DNA of 64,000 nt from assembly GCF_001949145.1 (NCBI RefSeq), contig NW_019091357.1, positions 1,855,704-1,919,703 on the forward strand, given 5' to 3'. This document shows positions 22,932 to 36,878 of the stretch, piece by piece. Numbering within the stretch: the first letter of the stretch is position 1; each line of letters starts with the position of its first letter. Under the pieces are notes generated by a model, which was not told the origin of the DNA, made no database searches, and worked only from the letters and a program-made list of their open reading frames with translations. The position numbers were made by a program, and so were the translations under genes. Source of the stretch: Acanthaster planci (Eukaryota > Echinodermata > Asteroidea > Valvatida > Acanthasteridae).

Positions 22932-25900
22932 GCTGAATAATACTTATGAATCCCACTCCTTCCTGCCGTTCACTGTCTGCCATTTTCAACTTTGGTATGA
23001 CCCAGGGTTCTCTTCGTTTGTGAGCTTGTGTCGTCGGACAACCTCAACGCAATCCATATTCTCTGAAGGCGGTTTAATAATCCACTTCCCCTTCAATCTT
23101 TGACCTTTAACCCTTAGTTTTTTTTCGAGCGGATGTTCTGAGTTATAATGTAGAATGCGTCTAGATTGCCGCTGTCACTGAATTCAAGGGCAAGTTCAAC
23201 CGGGGACCGTTGTGCCGTCCCATCTTGCCGTCGCGGCGTGCCGTCGCGTTGTCGCGTGCTGCTGTCGTGCCGTCGTGTCGTGTTGTCCGTCGTATCATGC
23301 CGTCGTGCCTGACTGTTTAAAAAAGCGCTGGTGATTATCAAGGCCAATAGACGGCGTATGTCACAAGTCATAGAAGACACAGTGTGCATACATAATGGGT
23401 GAATAAATTATAGGGCCTACAAAAAGTGATCATGTGATGGTATCTATTGGTATGGTATTCAGTTTGTAAGTGTGGCGTCACTTCTGTTTAAACCACGCCC
23501 ACTGCACATGCACTGCACATACACAAAATGATCGCCATTAACGTGGGACCATGGAACCGGAAGTTAACGCGCAACTTCAGCGATCGTCCAATGGGAGCCT
23601 GCAAATCGTAGCGCGTTCGCCTTCGTAACGAAGTCACTTACGAACTGAAGTGGAACTAAGCTCTGTATGAATTTACCAAGGAACAGGCGACAGCAGGACC
23701 CGAAATATTACAATGTTAAATGTTACAGATATAAAGTCGGAACTAGCCTAGGTTAATTCTAAGGTTTGCTTGAAATCATGCTTGAAGACTTCATTCACAT
23801 ACACCAACAAGGTTGCCTCTGGGTTCGGGTAATTTTAATGTTTCTGGCATACTGACAAATATCTCAGGGAAAATACATTTAGGCAAATTTTTCCAGTCAC
23901 TCGTACAAGTTTGTACACACTTGACAACAAACAAGGGCAATGGCCATATAGGTTGGTGTCTTTAATAATGTTTGGGAATATGAATTCGTGCGCACGACCA
24001 TCAGAGTAAAAAAAACTTGATAAACATTATTCCATGTACCTGTACTTTCATGTGAATTAACACTACGAAATGCAGACAATATGCGACATAAAATACTTCC
24101 AAGTAATTAATGTATTCGATTACCATATTCAAAGGCGTCGGAATCAAACAAAACGCATGCGAGACCATGCATACAAATACAATGTGGTCGTATGTTCGTG
24201 CTCCAACACACATGACCATGTATGTACTTTGTGTCATCGGTCGACCGTGTAGTTGTACAAAAATTGGACCTCAAATTTTCACTGTAATGGAAGGCTGTTT
24301 TGGTATAAACAGGCGTGAAGTCAAGATCGGAAATTTTGACAAGGAATCGCGTAGCATCTAGTACGGTGCTGAAGTCAGTGGTAATGCTCGTAATCAGTCG
24401 TAGGAGGCGTACTGTACCAAACGTACCACTACTGAGAGGCTGGACAGATGGCGCAAAAAACCTGTCATAAAAAACCTCCAAATGCATTCATATGCGTCAT
24501 TCGTAGCTGCTGTAGAAAGTCCTTAACTTGTAATGTGTAAATGAATCTCAAAGTTGAAAAAAAATGACTTTTACATACAAAACTGGGGATGTTTAGGATT
24601 ACTTTTTTTGGAGAAACTTAAAGTCGTTGAACAGGTCTCTGAAATTCCACTTTTCGAAGTCTTCTTCGGCAGAAATGAAACATATACGACACTAAAACCC
24701 AGCTCTGCTCATAACGAACATCTTTGGTTTGAATCATTAGGTAGCTATCTCCGAGTTCCATAAAACGTGTTTGGCAAAAGTTTGGAAACAACTCTTGCAA
24801 ACAGCCTGCGCGAAACGGAGTCCAGCTCTCTCGTTGCTACGTGTATCTGGACGAATTCCTGCTAATGCGCACTAACTAATGGCCACTGTGAAGCACTCGT
24901 GTCTGCCGGTTGCTCAAATCAAGTTTTTCAGGAGCGACTTTCCACCCCTAATTAGAGTGCGAAATTGTAACAAGTCCAGGCACGATGATGACCCGGGGTT
25001 ACTCTTACATGCCGGATATTTCGTCAAGCTCAATGGACATGGTTTAGAGACTGTTTAAAAACCGTAAATCATTTGACCATCCCTTGAGACGTGACGATGC
25101 CTCATTATTTGGGGCAAAATGGGTTGAACTGAAGTCGGCAAGCAATATATTTTTTAAAGATATTTGCTCTGTTCCTTTAAAAAAAATACCGATCTAAAAA
25201 CGGAATAAAACAAACCGTGTGGCAGAAGTGCAGCTAGGAGGCCGAGTACCCACAATTTCAGCATGGTTGCTGTAGTGATGGAGGGCAAGTCCGAATGGAA
25301 ATTTATCACACAGAGACACTACTACGCCTTCGGCACATCTACTTGAAAATGACTGAGCTAGGCTTATAGGCCCTACTTATAACGAAGCACCGCTGCAGTT
25401 GCTAGATACCAGGCGCAGGCAATTGCCTGGGCACACCGTCGTCACGCTGTCAATCGCCGTACAATGTGAGCAGCAGGAGTATGGTATATCAGATAAATAC
25501 GACGATTACAACCATTTTTCTTCCGGTCCATTCCCTTTCCCTGGCAATTTTCCCAGGATTGAGGCATTATCAAGATAATATAATCTTTCACACGCAAGCG
25601 CTTTTGACTTCGTAGCAGAAACCCAAGCGTCAGTGAGTACGGTCAGCTATCGATATCGGAGCACTTTTTATTGCGTCCTTTATTTAGGGTAAACAAAATT
25701 CCATATAAATGCCGATAAAGTTTTAATGAGTTGTTTTTGCTGGTTAGTTATTCATTATTAGTATTTGCATCTTTCGCGGGGCCCCAATTCCGCCACAGAT
25801 GAAGGAAAAAATCCCCAAACCAAACCTTGGACACGCAAGCGGCTTCATGACGCGGTTTATTGAAACCTCCATTGGGTAAAGTTCATTTCAACATCCATGT

Positions 25901-26700
25901 ATGTTCATGCATGTGCACATCATGCTATATCGCGTGCATGTTGTCCGAAGTGACTGATCTATACACGCTGGAGTGGGAGGAGCAATGACGATTATGTTGG
26001 GGGGTGATGTGATTGCTGTCCTTGGTCAGTCTGGTTTGCTCCGCTGGGGGTAGGGGGCTTAAGAGGGCATGAGGCTGGTGGAGGGAGGCTGCACAGCACG
26101 TCAATTTAGTTAAGCCTATGAAAATTTGCACTGAACAAATTGTCATTCCAGTAGGGAATTCCACGACACCACGCCCCCCGAAATTACTGTTCCACAGATC
26201 TGCTGCTGCACCATTAAAACACAGACAGACAAACTGTTTTTTTTTTCATGTGCCATTTACCCTTTAATTTCACAAATCGTGCCCTTCCATAGTCCTGTGT
26301 AGTGATGGCGTATCACAACGTTTACCGCCCTGCATTGGTGGGCTGGAATGGGAGTCATCGGTGTACACGTACACACTGCTATCATGAGTGCGATTATCTT
26401 CGTTTCCAAATGACAATTGTTTTTTCTTAACCATCGAATTGAATCTTACATCGAAATTATCCTCCATCACCGGAAATGGTAAGATTGCACCTTTCACTTT
26501 CTACGCCGACTACTTGACGAAGACCCAAATTCTCAAGTAGGGCTTAAGAAGGAACGGCGCGAAAAGAGACTACTAAATGCCGCTCGTAATACACAACGCA
26601 TGCTCATTGACCTCTGATGACCTCCCAATTTCAAAACGTCGCCGGGAGAAAATACCGCTAGCGGCTAGGCTGTGGTAGGACTACGCTCAAAACTATCGAC
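22932..26700. other. Divergent intergenic region, ENDOU-like (-) and XKR-like (+)
   Basis: The two genes point away from each other, so both promoters should lie here. No supported exon: the longest open frames (about 80-126 codons) show no recognisable domain. It contains a CCGTCGTGC-type simple repeat at 23215-23310. Nothing else could be identified. Confidence 0.5.
23215..23310. repeat. Degenerate CCGTCGTG/CCGTCGCG simple repeat
   Basis: About 95 bp of variants of CCGTCGTG, CGTCGCG and TGCCGTCG in tandem. It produces an Arg/Asp/Thr-rich open frame on the minus strand that is best read as low complexity. Confidence 0.8.
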
Positions 26701-29700
26701 ATGGATGACGAACAAGTGAAAGACACGGGCAAGGAATCACCACTACGCATCCAAAACAATGATCTGGACGAGACACTGCCACCCTGTAAGGAGTGTGAGA
26801 GGCATTTCTTCTCCAGAACCAACACATTCAATGTGTTTGATGGGGCGGTTGTCCTGATATCGATGGTCACGTTTGCTGCCGACATTGTGACGGGTACGGT
26901 ACTCGTACGTACATTAACATGACGTAGGCCACAGGCCAGCACTGTTTTCGTTATTTTCATTGCACTGTTACCTTTACCTTGAGACCGGAGGCGAAATCAA
27001 CTACACGTTCTCTATGCTAAGTTATAGCATTAGCAGTAGACATGGTAGATAGTTGACAGAGAACTTGATGTCTGTATTATTTTTTGCTCTTTTATCGGAA
27101 CGGCACGGGGGGGGTGGGAACGGGGAGCACAGATGCGCAAACATGGTGGTCATGATCAGATGATAGTCCATTTCTGATTCGTCCATGGAGGTTTTTATTC
27201 CTTCAAGGATAACTGATATGACAAGCAGAAGTGTAACAAATAGAATTATTAGAAGTATTTCCCTGGTTCTCTGCTTGAATTATTTTGGCTGTCGTATTCA
27301 CCTGTTCACGAGATGGGATTCATTTGTTTGTAACTGAAACAATTTAGACTTGTTAGGCCTACAACTTAAATGGGCCTACATGAAATACAATATACAAGAT
27401 TACGTGACTTCCCTCAAAAATATATTTTAAGTACGTACCGTACTGATGTAGATGCAGAATGGCTACTGGAAAGGCCTCAAACATGTCAAAGGCTGTAGGG
27501 GGAGCCTGTGAGTTTTTTAAGTAGCTGTACATGTGTATTCTCTCTATCAGAGATCCAGGAACCTCAAGTATTTCTGCATCATGTCGAAAAGCATGACAGG
27601 GGATTTTTCATACGCTAAATAAAGGCCTTAATGATGTCATGTCAAACGCAATAATGTATAGAGCAAGGAAACAGCTTGCTTCATCAGTGTCTGTCTTTTG
27701 GTTAGGATGGTGACAGAAGTGTTACAAGACTTCCAAATTTAGTTGACGACATTGTACAATAAATGGGCATTTATGGTGCCAGATTCTGCAACGGCACTAG
27801 GCCTTTTTATATGTGGTGAGTTCAATACGCACACTGCCCAGCAAGCATGTCAACCTGGATGTGACCCCCCCCCAACACACACACACTTAGCAGTTCCATG
27901 TATTTTCATTTTCCTAGGTGTTTTATTTTTCCATAGACACTGATCAGCTGATACATGTACATTGTACAAGTTTGTCTTTACTTCCAGTGGTAGCCCAAAT
28001 TCCTCCCTAACCGCTCCAAGCGGAACAAGAGAGGCGTGTTTTTTTGGGTACTCACCGCAAGGACGCGCCATGAGGCGTGCAAGTATATATGTGTGTTCGA
28101 CACGGAGCACACTGAGCACGTGTAACTAATTTACTCCGGCATGTAGAGTCTTTGCATACATGCAGAATGCTTGCAAGGACCCGCTTGTAACCACCTGTCT
28201 TTCTTTTCAACGATTGGGGGCGCACTTCAGCTCGGGGCGGATACCCCACAAGGACTTTTCAAGGCAAATAAAGCCCAAGTTACACGCTAGTCTGGCTCCT
28301 GTTTCAAATGCTGCAGATTGCTGTGGTACCATGCAGAAGTGCACAGCATCCAGTCTAACATCCTGGAACTGTAGCCACGACATTAAAAACAAAATCTTCC
28401 AGGGCCATGAACCAGTTGTTTATACAGCTAATCAATCATGAAATAGACAAAGCTGAAGCCAAACTTTCAACCAAAAAGCAAACTGAATGAATTTTTTTTC
28501 AGATGGCCTGGCAGCAAGTCAATATTTTGTCTACGGGGAACCAGGCTGGGGTTGCCTGACTCTCAGTTTTACCCTGGTTCCCTCCATCATCATACAGTTG
28601 TTCAGTGCACGCTGGTACTTAGCTGATGAAGACATGACTGGTTGGAGATGGGTCTTCCATTGCTGCCTCCTTGGACCCATAGAGAGGTACATGTATCAAT
28701 GTGTACATTTTGCACACCAGCCTCCACCCTCAATCTGGGATTTGTCCTTTTTTACAAATCTCAGACTTGTTTTAATCTTGGCTGCCTCTCAAACTCTGCC
28801 ATCAATCAATCTAAAATGTTTTAAACGTGAAATCAGAAAAACTGTCCTCCACGGTCACGTCAGACAGTCCAGCAAGTTTTTACGATCCACTCGAATAGTG
28901 TTCAGTGATTCATATATACGGTTCCACGCAATGGCTTCAAAATGTTTGTCTTTAAATCGTAGCTCAGAGCTAGCCTGTGGTGGACTTTTCTTTATTTGTT
29001 TGTTTGTTTGGTTTTTTTTTCTTTCAATAGATATCTCACTGTCTTTGAGACTGGACTGGAAGCCCGACGGAGCAGGGATCCACTTGACTTTGAGCGTTTA
29101 CATCACCAGCAGAGTGATGTGAGCATGCTTCGTTTGTTTGAGTCATTTTTGGAGTCGGCTCCCCAAGTTGTCTTGCAGCTCTACATCATGGTCGCGACCA
29201 ACGATGAAAACCTCTTCACAGGTGATAAATTATGGGGTTCTTTTCCAAAATTTCCCTTTACTGTACATCTAGTAAATTTTTTTTACCACATTTCATCAGA
29301 CCATTTCATCAGACCAAAACTTGTTTTCCCTATTTTTTCCATACAGGTATAGCCTGTATAGTGTCACTGATATCTCTCTGCTGGGCCATGGTTGCCTACA
29401 ATCGTGCACATCGCCGCGTAAGAGCGGACAAGAACAGCGTGTCAATAGCTGGCGCTGCCCTCCAGACTATCTGGCGCATCGGAATGATCTCGTCGCGCGT
29501 TGTTGCCCTGGTGCTGTTTGCCTCTGCCTTCCGAGCTTACACGTTTTTGGTAGTAGGTAAGTTTAAAATGTGTTATCTTTGATCACTTTCACCCATATGA
29601 AATGCAAGCTTTAATACCTGACTGAAAAGACAAGGATTAAAGCACCATCTGCAAAAGTGTTACCCCTGACCAACAGGCTTGTACATGTAGTCAGTTTTTT

Positions 29701-32700
29701 TAAATGTCCAGGCCAACTCCCTGTTGAGTGTAACATCAATGCTCCATCGTTGGATGTCTGAGTTAATTCTTTTCTCTTGGCTTCAGACTGAATCAGAAAA
29801 GATAGTTTGCTTAAGGATGCTACTTGAAGGATCCCTTCTAGTCTGAAAAGATACAGATCAGAAGTAGGTCTTTTCAGCTTAATGATGGTACAATAACATT
29901 GCATGATTTGCAAAGTCTGAAATTTCCATATGACCGAATCCCTACTCCTGTTTCTATGTGGTTTTTGGACCTTACAAGATGAGGAATGAGCGAGACCAAA
30001 GCTGATGCAGTTGGTATGAAGAGGCTCTTGACTTGAAAAATGAATTGTGAATGTACCTGCATTTTGACTTCTTTCCATGGAGCCTTCCCTTCTAGCACCC
30101 TACTCAAGCCAGCAGTTGTAACCATGTGATCCTGCAAACATGAGACATTTCCGTAGATCAGCTGAAATCTGCCATTATTCACTTGCCATCCACACCATCA
30201 CAATTTGAAAACTAGGACAATATCCTTTGCGTCTCTCAGACTCTCAGTTGCATCCCAGGTTCTGATCTCTGACAACTCGCTCCCTCCCCCGACCCCAGAA
30301 TAATTTTTGCCGTCCCTTTCCCGTCTGGCCCCAGGGATACACTGGCTGGCCATGGTGGCCTGGGTCTACCTCCAGCAGACCGACTTCTGCGACTCCTGGC
30401 TGGAGGAGAGGCTCTTCAACTGTGTCGTGGCAACTGTCTACATTTTCTGCTTCTTCAACCTGAAGGAGGGCAACACGCGGTACCGCATCAGCATCTTCTA
30501 TCTGGTGGTTGCCGTAGAGAACGTGGCATTGCTACTGCTGTGGCACCATTTTGGGATGCTGGAGGATTGGTACACCTTCCTGGGGTTCACGGTGGTGTTT
30601 GGTGGCTTCATCATTGGTGAGGTTTCATTTCTCTTCCCATCCCCGATATCTTATTAAATGTGGTGTCCCGATTTTTGTAAACATTTAATGCAGGTCGAGT
30701 GTTGTGAAAGGCAGTATAATGTAGAGAGAAATTATCATTTGAGTTCAGTTGGTGCCGGAATTTTTGGCGTGCCCGTGCTGTGTCTCTACACTTTAAGCTA
30801 CTATCCATGAAGCGTATGGACATTGTGACAGCTCAAGCGTGGAATGTTGAAGCTGTGTTTTTCTTCTTCTCAACACCATGCCGTTGAACTTGGGTTAAAA
30901 TATCATGGAATATTGCAAGAGGAGGGTGTGGGCCTGTCAGTAAATGGTATTATTTGGTTTACTTGACGGTCTCCTCCCCTCCCCACAGGTGTCACAACAA
31001 TGATCTTGTACTACAAATACTTCCATCCCAGAGGGGCCATATCATTCTGTAACAGCGCCCCCCGTGACAAGAATGACATCTGTCAACACGGTAAGTCCAA
31101 CCGTCTGTCAACTCTCGGTCATCGCCACGACAACTTGGATGCCGAGATCTTTCGCCGCTCCAGGACCCCTTCTCCACAGAACTCCCCTCACGATGAGCAA
31201 GCTGGTCACTGCTTGGAGGGCCCATACCCTGATATGGCAGTAACCCCCCATAAGTATTCACCCCCCAAGACTAACCCTGACTGTTTGGATTGGCGAACAG
31301 TACCCCCGCTCAGGAGCAAGAGCTTAAGCTGCTTGCTTTCAACAGAAAAGGAATGCCTAAATGGAAGACAGTTCTCACAAGGTACCAGATCGTTACAGTG
31401 CCTGGAGGAAACGGGTCGTCCATCTAAACTATCATCATTCCCTCCCCAAAAGTGCCCAGAATCGTGCACTTGTAGTTTTCAAGCTTATGAGCTGTCGGGC
31501 TTTGCCACGGACTTGGCAGATAGATTTGATAGGTGCAAAGAACTGGCACTTGCTGAGTCGTTACTGTCCGACGAGTCGAAGTTGAGTCTGTACTCTGCCC
31601 GGCCAGGTGCTGCTGTGAACCAAACGCCATGCCGAGCTTGCCTGAATTTGGGGAACAGTCAGTTAAAGCCAATAGCATCAGTTGGGAACAGGTTCCGATC
31701 CCGTTCCCAACCAAGTACACCATCAGTCACCCATTGGAGCAGTCCTGCTTATTATGAAATCCACCAATACCCCCACCCCGCTGTCCATTTGGCCACTAGC
31801 ACTGAGGCCCACCACCCACCCACTCCTCAAAATGCTGTGATTCCAGAAAGTACAGATAATGCAATGGAAATCAGCCGAGCGTCGGCTGACTTGCCTCCAA
31901 TGCCCAGCTTCATTGATTCCCCTCAAACGGCTGGCAAATTGAATGCATATGAAATCCAGAAAATATATGATCAGATACTTGAGAGGGAGCCCTTGCCCCG
32001 TGTCTCTAAAAGACAGTTAAAGTTTGATAAGGATCTTGAAGACTGTCATGTGAATTGCCAAGGAGGTCCCATTTCCAACTTTAGCGAGGCTTTTCAAAAT
32101 TGTCCCGGGGCTGTTGACAAAGCCAGGCAACCCAAAAGTCAGTTTGGCAAAGACGCTGCCTTAAATATAACAAAATGTAACCAGTTGCTCGATGCAAAAC
32201 TCAAAGCTTCAGCCAGAACTGATGAACATAAAAAGAAACCTTTCAAGTGTAAACTGCAGAGGGCGGAAAAGCCTGAACACGATGAGAGTGAATCATTTCC
32301 AGACATATACTGTGAGCAACTGATAACTAGCGAGGCCAAGCAGCCTGAAAATGAAAGAAGACTTTCAGAATGTGTGTCCAATGTAGCAGACCTCCCTTGC
32401 GATTCTGCCCCTGACAGTGAAGACTACAGGCACTTCATGCAGCAGACAAATCCCGGTGCTTGCCCAGAGCTAGGCACGCTGTCCCCAGAGGTTCTTGAGC
32501 CTAACCAAATACCACAACAAGCTGGCGTTAATGTCTCCGCTCTTGCTGGACCACCAAGTCCACGAGGACACGTTGTTCCCAATCTGGGAGGAAGCCATAG
32601 TACAGTGGCCTGCTTTCGTAGATTGTCGATGCAAGATGTTGCCGAGAACGATACCCTGGTTAACATCCCTGTCGTCTCAAAGATCTCTCACAAGGTCCAA

Positions 32701-33384
32701 GGAGGCGAAAATATCACTCCTGACCCGATCACAGGCCCCACTGATGAAACCGACATCTATCCATTCAACCAAACTTCTGATCGTCGATCAGTCTGTCCTA
32801 AGAACCTCTGCCAAGTTTCCACAGTTGGAAACTTGAAGGAGGAAGACTGTGAAAACCGTATGAACGCAGAACCAGCCTGCGTCATCGAAAATGCCCCTTC
32901 CTCTCCCTCACTTTCCCCCTGTCCTTTCGAGCCGATCGGTACAAACGGTAACAAAAGCAACCATCTCAGTCCCACGCAGACCACTCGTGAGCCAAAGCCC
33001 CTGGAAGACTCCACCTTTGCCGGTGACTCGCGGAAAAATGGCCAGCATTTCAAGAAAGCACAGAGAAGCGTTCTTCTTGCATCAGGAAACAAGAACCCCC
33101 CGCCCGCTCCTCTGCCTGTCCCGAGTTCGCCTCGCGGCGCAAGTCCCAAGGGCCACAAGGCCAGGCTTGGTCAGACAGGCGCTTGCCTGTCGTTGGATGT
33201 TCCCATCGCCCGCTCCGGACAGGGCAAAGAGAACAACAGCCCCTTGACTCCCCTGAGTGCCAGGTTGGCCCTCCTGTCTCCCACTCCCAACCCTTCCCCA
33301 GCCCTAAAGAAGCCTCCACGGAAATCCCTGGGTAGAATCCCGACCAATCTCGTGGCTGACAAGGTGGCCCTTTTTAACAATTAA
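26701..33384 (+). CDS. XK-related membrane protein with extended cytoplasmic tail
   Basis: A member of the XKR family, multipass plasma-membrane proteins; several members are caspase-activated phospholipid scramblases. Exons 26701-26893, 28503-28686, 29031-29221, 29347-29556, 30335-30616 and 30989-33384 join with consistent phases to about 1151 residues. The membrane part (about 50-365) shows the first helix FDGAVVLISMVTFAADIV, the family hallmark LRLFESFLESAPQVVLQLYI, then SRVVALVLFASAF, a WLAMVAWVYL block, IYIFCFFNLKEG-type sequence (YIFCFFNLKEGNTRYR), ENVALLLLWH and the last helix ending MILYYKYFHPRG. This resembles the XKR4/6/7 branch. The last exon adds a tail of about 780 residues, far longer than the roughly 200 of human XKR4, rich in Pro, Ser and Cys. 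The tail carries a DETD motif (939-942) and, near its end, a KEN motif among Ser/Thr-Pro sites. The start was chosen as the first Met, ten codons after no earlier in-frame Met is needed for the family N terminus. Confidence 0.93.
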
Positions 33385-33708
33385 CTAAATGCGACGAACT
33401 TAACAGAAATGTGGGCACCTTGCATTTGGCAATATGCCAAAATGGCTGATGGCAAAACAAGACCACAGTGCTACATCGTAGCATCAGAACGTGCTCTTCT
33501 AAACATTGAAATAATGCATAGATATCATTACTGGAAACCAAAACAGAAGTGAAATTTGAGCTTTTTAATACACACATGCAATATTTCCTCGGCGTAGCTT
33601 TGCCCTGTTGAAATGTAATTGCAGGTAGGATGAATACATGGTTCATTTCCGTGCGAATACATAATTACCTCTTCACACAGTTATATATCCATATTTTGAT
33701 GGACACAA

Positions 33709-33714
33709 AATAAA
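33709..33714 (+). terminator. Polyadenylation signal of the XKR-like gene
   Basis: AATAAA about 325 nt after the stop codon, followed within 30 nt by a GT-rich stretch (GTTTGCTTGCGTTTGG) of the kind that binds cleavage factors. Confidence 0.6.
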
Positions 33715-35984
33715 TACTGGTCGGGCTAGTTTGCTTGCGTTTGGATTTGTTTTACCAGTGATATAATCACACGTTGCATTATTCAATTCTAAACACACTT
33801 TAAAGTGAAAGGTTCGTTTTATTTTTTCAAGTCGAAGTTTTATTTATTTTGTACAGCGATGCATGCACTGTGCATGGTACATTAGTTTTCCGTTTGTGTC
33901 TTTTAAATGTAGGTCCTACCTATATTGTTACATACATCTCTCTTCGACTTTCGCTTTTTACTTGCTTGCCTTTTTTTTCAATGCAGCGACGTATACATTC
34001 TGCAGAAAGAAGAAGTAATATACTCTTTCTAGTTGTTTTGACATAACTGTATATTTAGTATTAATCCTACTACATGTACATGTGTTAAGCCGCGCTGTGT
34101 ACTCTCGATTTCGGCGTATGCTTACCAGGAGTTCCCTGGTTCCCTGTAAATGTTCAATCCTCGCTTCGGGGCGAGGGTGTGTCTGTCTCAAGTCTCCTGA
34201 AAAGTGTTCAGGATGTTAATACTTTTTCACACATCAGTTGTCGTCACTGAAGAATTGCCGCACTGCTGCCCGCCTGTGGGACGACAGATATTCTGTAAAA
34301 CTATTTTGTGAATTGTACAGAATAGATTCACGGGGAAGCATTTTGGCGAGAGAACTAGTTTGTGCAAATAGGCGACTCCACTTAATTTTATGAATTGCAC
34401 ATGCGGCTTGTGGAGCACGGGCTTGTTTGATATGTTTAATGCGCGAAACATGTAAATTCCAAACAGACAAACAGAAACCACGAATTTTAGTTTTGTGCAT
34501 CAAGTAGTCCAAAGGATAATGTTTATGAAATATGAATTACAGTATAGTGTATTTTGTTCCAACAAAAGTGTTTTAACGACGATTAGATTACATTTTTAGT
34601 AATGTACTTGCATGACTCACGTTGATATCTTTTAAACACCCTAAATTCAAGGCTCATGTTAAACTTTTATAAAACCAAAACAATGTGGTCAGCACTATTA
34701 TTTATAAAATAGGACACCATCTTAAAAAAATGAAGGGACGTATCTCTGGGTTTCGTTTTTAAAGAAATGATGGTATTTTAGAATAGCACGTCTTATTTGT
34801 ACTGTTAAACAAGTGCAGAATAACGGTATCCGAAAAAATGCAACATGTAGGCCTACGTACATAATACTTGCCATATTTTACCGTAAATGCATGTACACAT
34901 CGTGTTTAATAACTTAGCAGTTCTGCCATTTATTTACTCCATTATTGTGTCACTTTGCTGGCTAGTGTTTTACGTTAATACTGGTGTACATGTATGTTAT
35001 TGGGATGAAGTCGGGTGGGCTTTGGGATGGAGGTGTGTTCCACTTAAGGTGAAGGGGGGCGATCCGCCCATTCTGCAGAAATTGGCTGCTCAGTTATAAT
35101 ACAGGGGTGTGAGAATCCACCTTTTTAGCTGATTTCAGCTTTTTCGGGGGGGGTAGATGTTGACCCCGAATTTCAACTTTTATGTACACCTGGTCTGTAC
35201 AAAAGTATGGGAACTTTTTACATTTCAGCTTTTTGCCAGCTGTTTTCAGCTTCAATTTTAAGTGGCCACTCACACCCCTGATCATCGGATGTGCACCACA
35301 CATGGTTAAATCTGGCTTGTTTATAGCGTACCCGTAAAAACGCCGGGTAAATATGGGCTTGTTAGCTCCAAATGGCACAAATATTGCACGATATCTGAAT
35401 AACGTGCCTATGCGAATGGTTCGAAATAAAAATTGTTTATTTTTCGGATAGTTTTTGACATCTGACGGTTACCATTTTCTTTGATTCACATAGAAGTGGC
35501 TCTTCAGTTGGTGTCGTTGTTTGTTTGTTCGTAGTTGTGTTTAGCTGTAATGTTTTTGGATTGGGCGGGGTTTCATTTGGTCGTGTTGCGTTTGTAATTG
35601 CAATTCTCGGTAGAAAATATTTCAGGATGTGGTCGTCGTGTTTAATATGGAAACCAGAAGTAGTGGTCCATTACGCGGTACAACATTCTAGTTACATGTA
35701 GTCGTCGTTTTATGCTAAAGTGGGAACAAAAAGAGGTACATACATGTAATTGTTGTCAGACCGATAGCGAAAATGGACGGCGCGCTTGTAGGAGTAACAG
35801 TTCAGCTTGTTTATGCAAGTTGTTTTGATTGAGAACCAAGCCTTCACTTGTACGTGCATTGTGTTCGGGAGTTTCCAGTGATGTTAGTGATGAGTAAAAT
35901 CCAGTTTCATCAAAACAATGTTCAAGGCTTGGGGGGGGCTTGGGGAAGAGAACTACATGTACATGTACTCTCGAGAACGGAATC

Positions 35985-36175
35985 AGGTTTGTGTATCGCA
36001 ATATGTTCCTCGCCTTTCACCTCAGCGACCCAGGTTCGAATTCCGTCCAGGTCTGCATTGTGGATAGGGTTTTTCAGGCCCTGCCTGACTCCGTGGGTTT
36101 TCCCAAGAGCACTTTTTGTCCAGGGTTTTCCCCACGTCTGAAACTGAACACTTTTCATCGACCTCTCAGTGGGCC
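35985..36175 (+). repeat. Degenerate tRNA-like SINE
   Basis: Contains CACCTCAGCGACCC followed by a B-box-like GGTTCGAATTCC, one base longer than canonical, then a tail with TTTTTCAGGCCCTGCCTGACT and GTGGGTTTTCCC. This layout resembles tRNA-derived SINEs that I associate with echinoderm genomes. No second copy in the window, so the call rests on resemblance. Confidence 0.45.
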
Positions 36176-36878
36176 GTCCACGATTTCAGAAGACAAATAT
36201 AATAAAGCAAAGTGCTTTGTCTTCCGTCTTCCCTCTTCATAAATGATATCGGAATGCCGTTGGACTTTGTCTTATTTTGTTTTATATTTCAGACAAAGCT
36301 GATGTCAAAAGATGCCATGGCCTGTCAAAATTTGTGCCCGATTCTGTGGTCGGCCACTGCACTGTGTAATAAGGAGAGCGTGCGGGCGCGTGCTCTGCCC
36401 ATACAAGGAAACAAACTACTGAATCCAGAAAGAAAAAGTGAAAGCGATAAACTATATTTAGGTACAGTGTCAGAAACGCAGGAGAGAGGTTTCGTGCTTT
36501 TCAGGGTTTGGCGGAAGTGTTTGGTAGTTTCAACATGAATTATCGCAGAGGGATTTCAAACCCCTGTTCAGTGCAATGCAACATGCCGATTGTGCTGTGT
36601 GTACAACATGTAATTATGACTAGGTCTAAGTTTAACTTCGAATGAGCCAACAGAGAGCGGAAAACAGACTTTGTCGTGGATATATCGGTCGCAGATTTTT
36701 ATCGAATCCGTCATCATTCCGCAGTGTTTTGTGTTTGGTGAACGTTTCTTTTTGCGCGAAGGAGTTTTCAAATTTTGTCATCTTTTGGGGTCAGACTTCC
36801 TTGGTTCGGAGCATAGTCTGGGAAAAACTTTAAGTTTCTCAGGCGAGAAGGAACGTTGCTTGATTCTGTAAGGGGGCA

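Larger units (their letters stand above)
33385..36878. other. XKR-like 3' region and intergenic DNA before GAREM
   Basis: No supported coding exon. The first 330 bp are probably XKR-like 3' untranslated sequence ending at the AATAAA at 33709. The region includes a degenerate SINE-like element at about 35985-36175 and should contain the promoter of the GAREM-like gene at its right end. Confidence 0.5.

Noticed and set aside
28487-29122. 211-codon open frame running through two XKR exons
   Set aside because: It reads the first exon correctly but continues through the intron and leaves the family sequence after 28686; the spliced model explains both exons.
32757-33319. Alternative plus and minus open frames over the XKR tail (up to 133 codons)
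   Set aside because: Shadow frames of the long last exon; no domain or start context.
36028-36045. A functional tRNA gene at the B-box-like word
   Set aside because: The B box is one base too long and no cloverleaf or A box of normal spacing is seen; a SINE remnant fits better.
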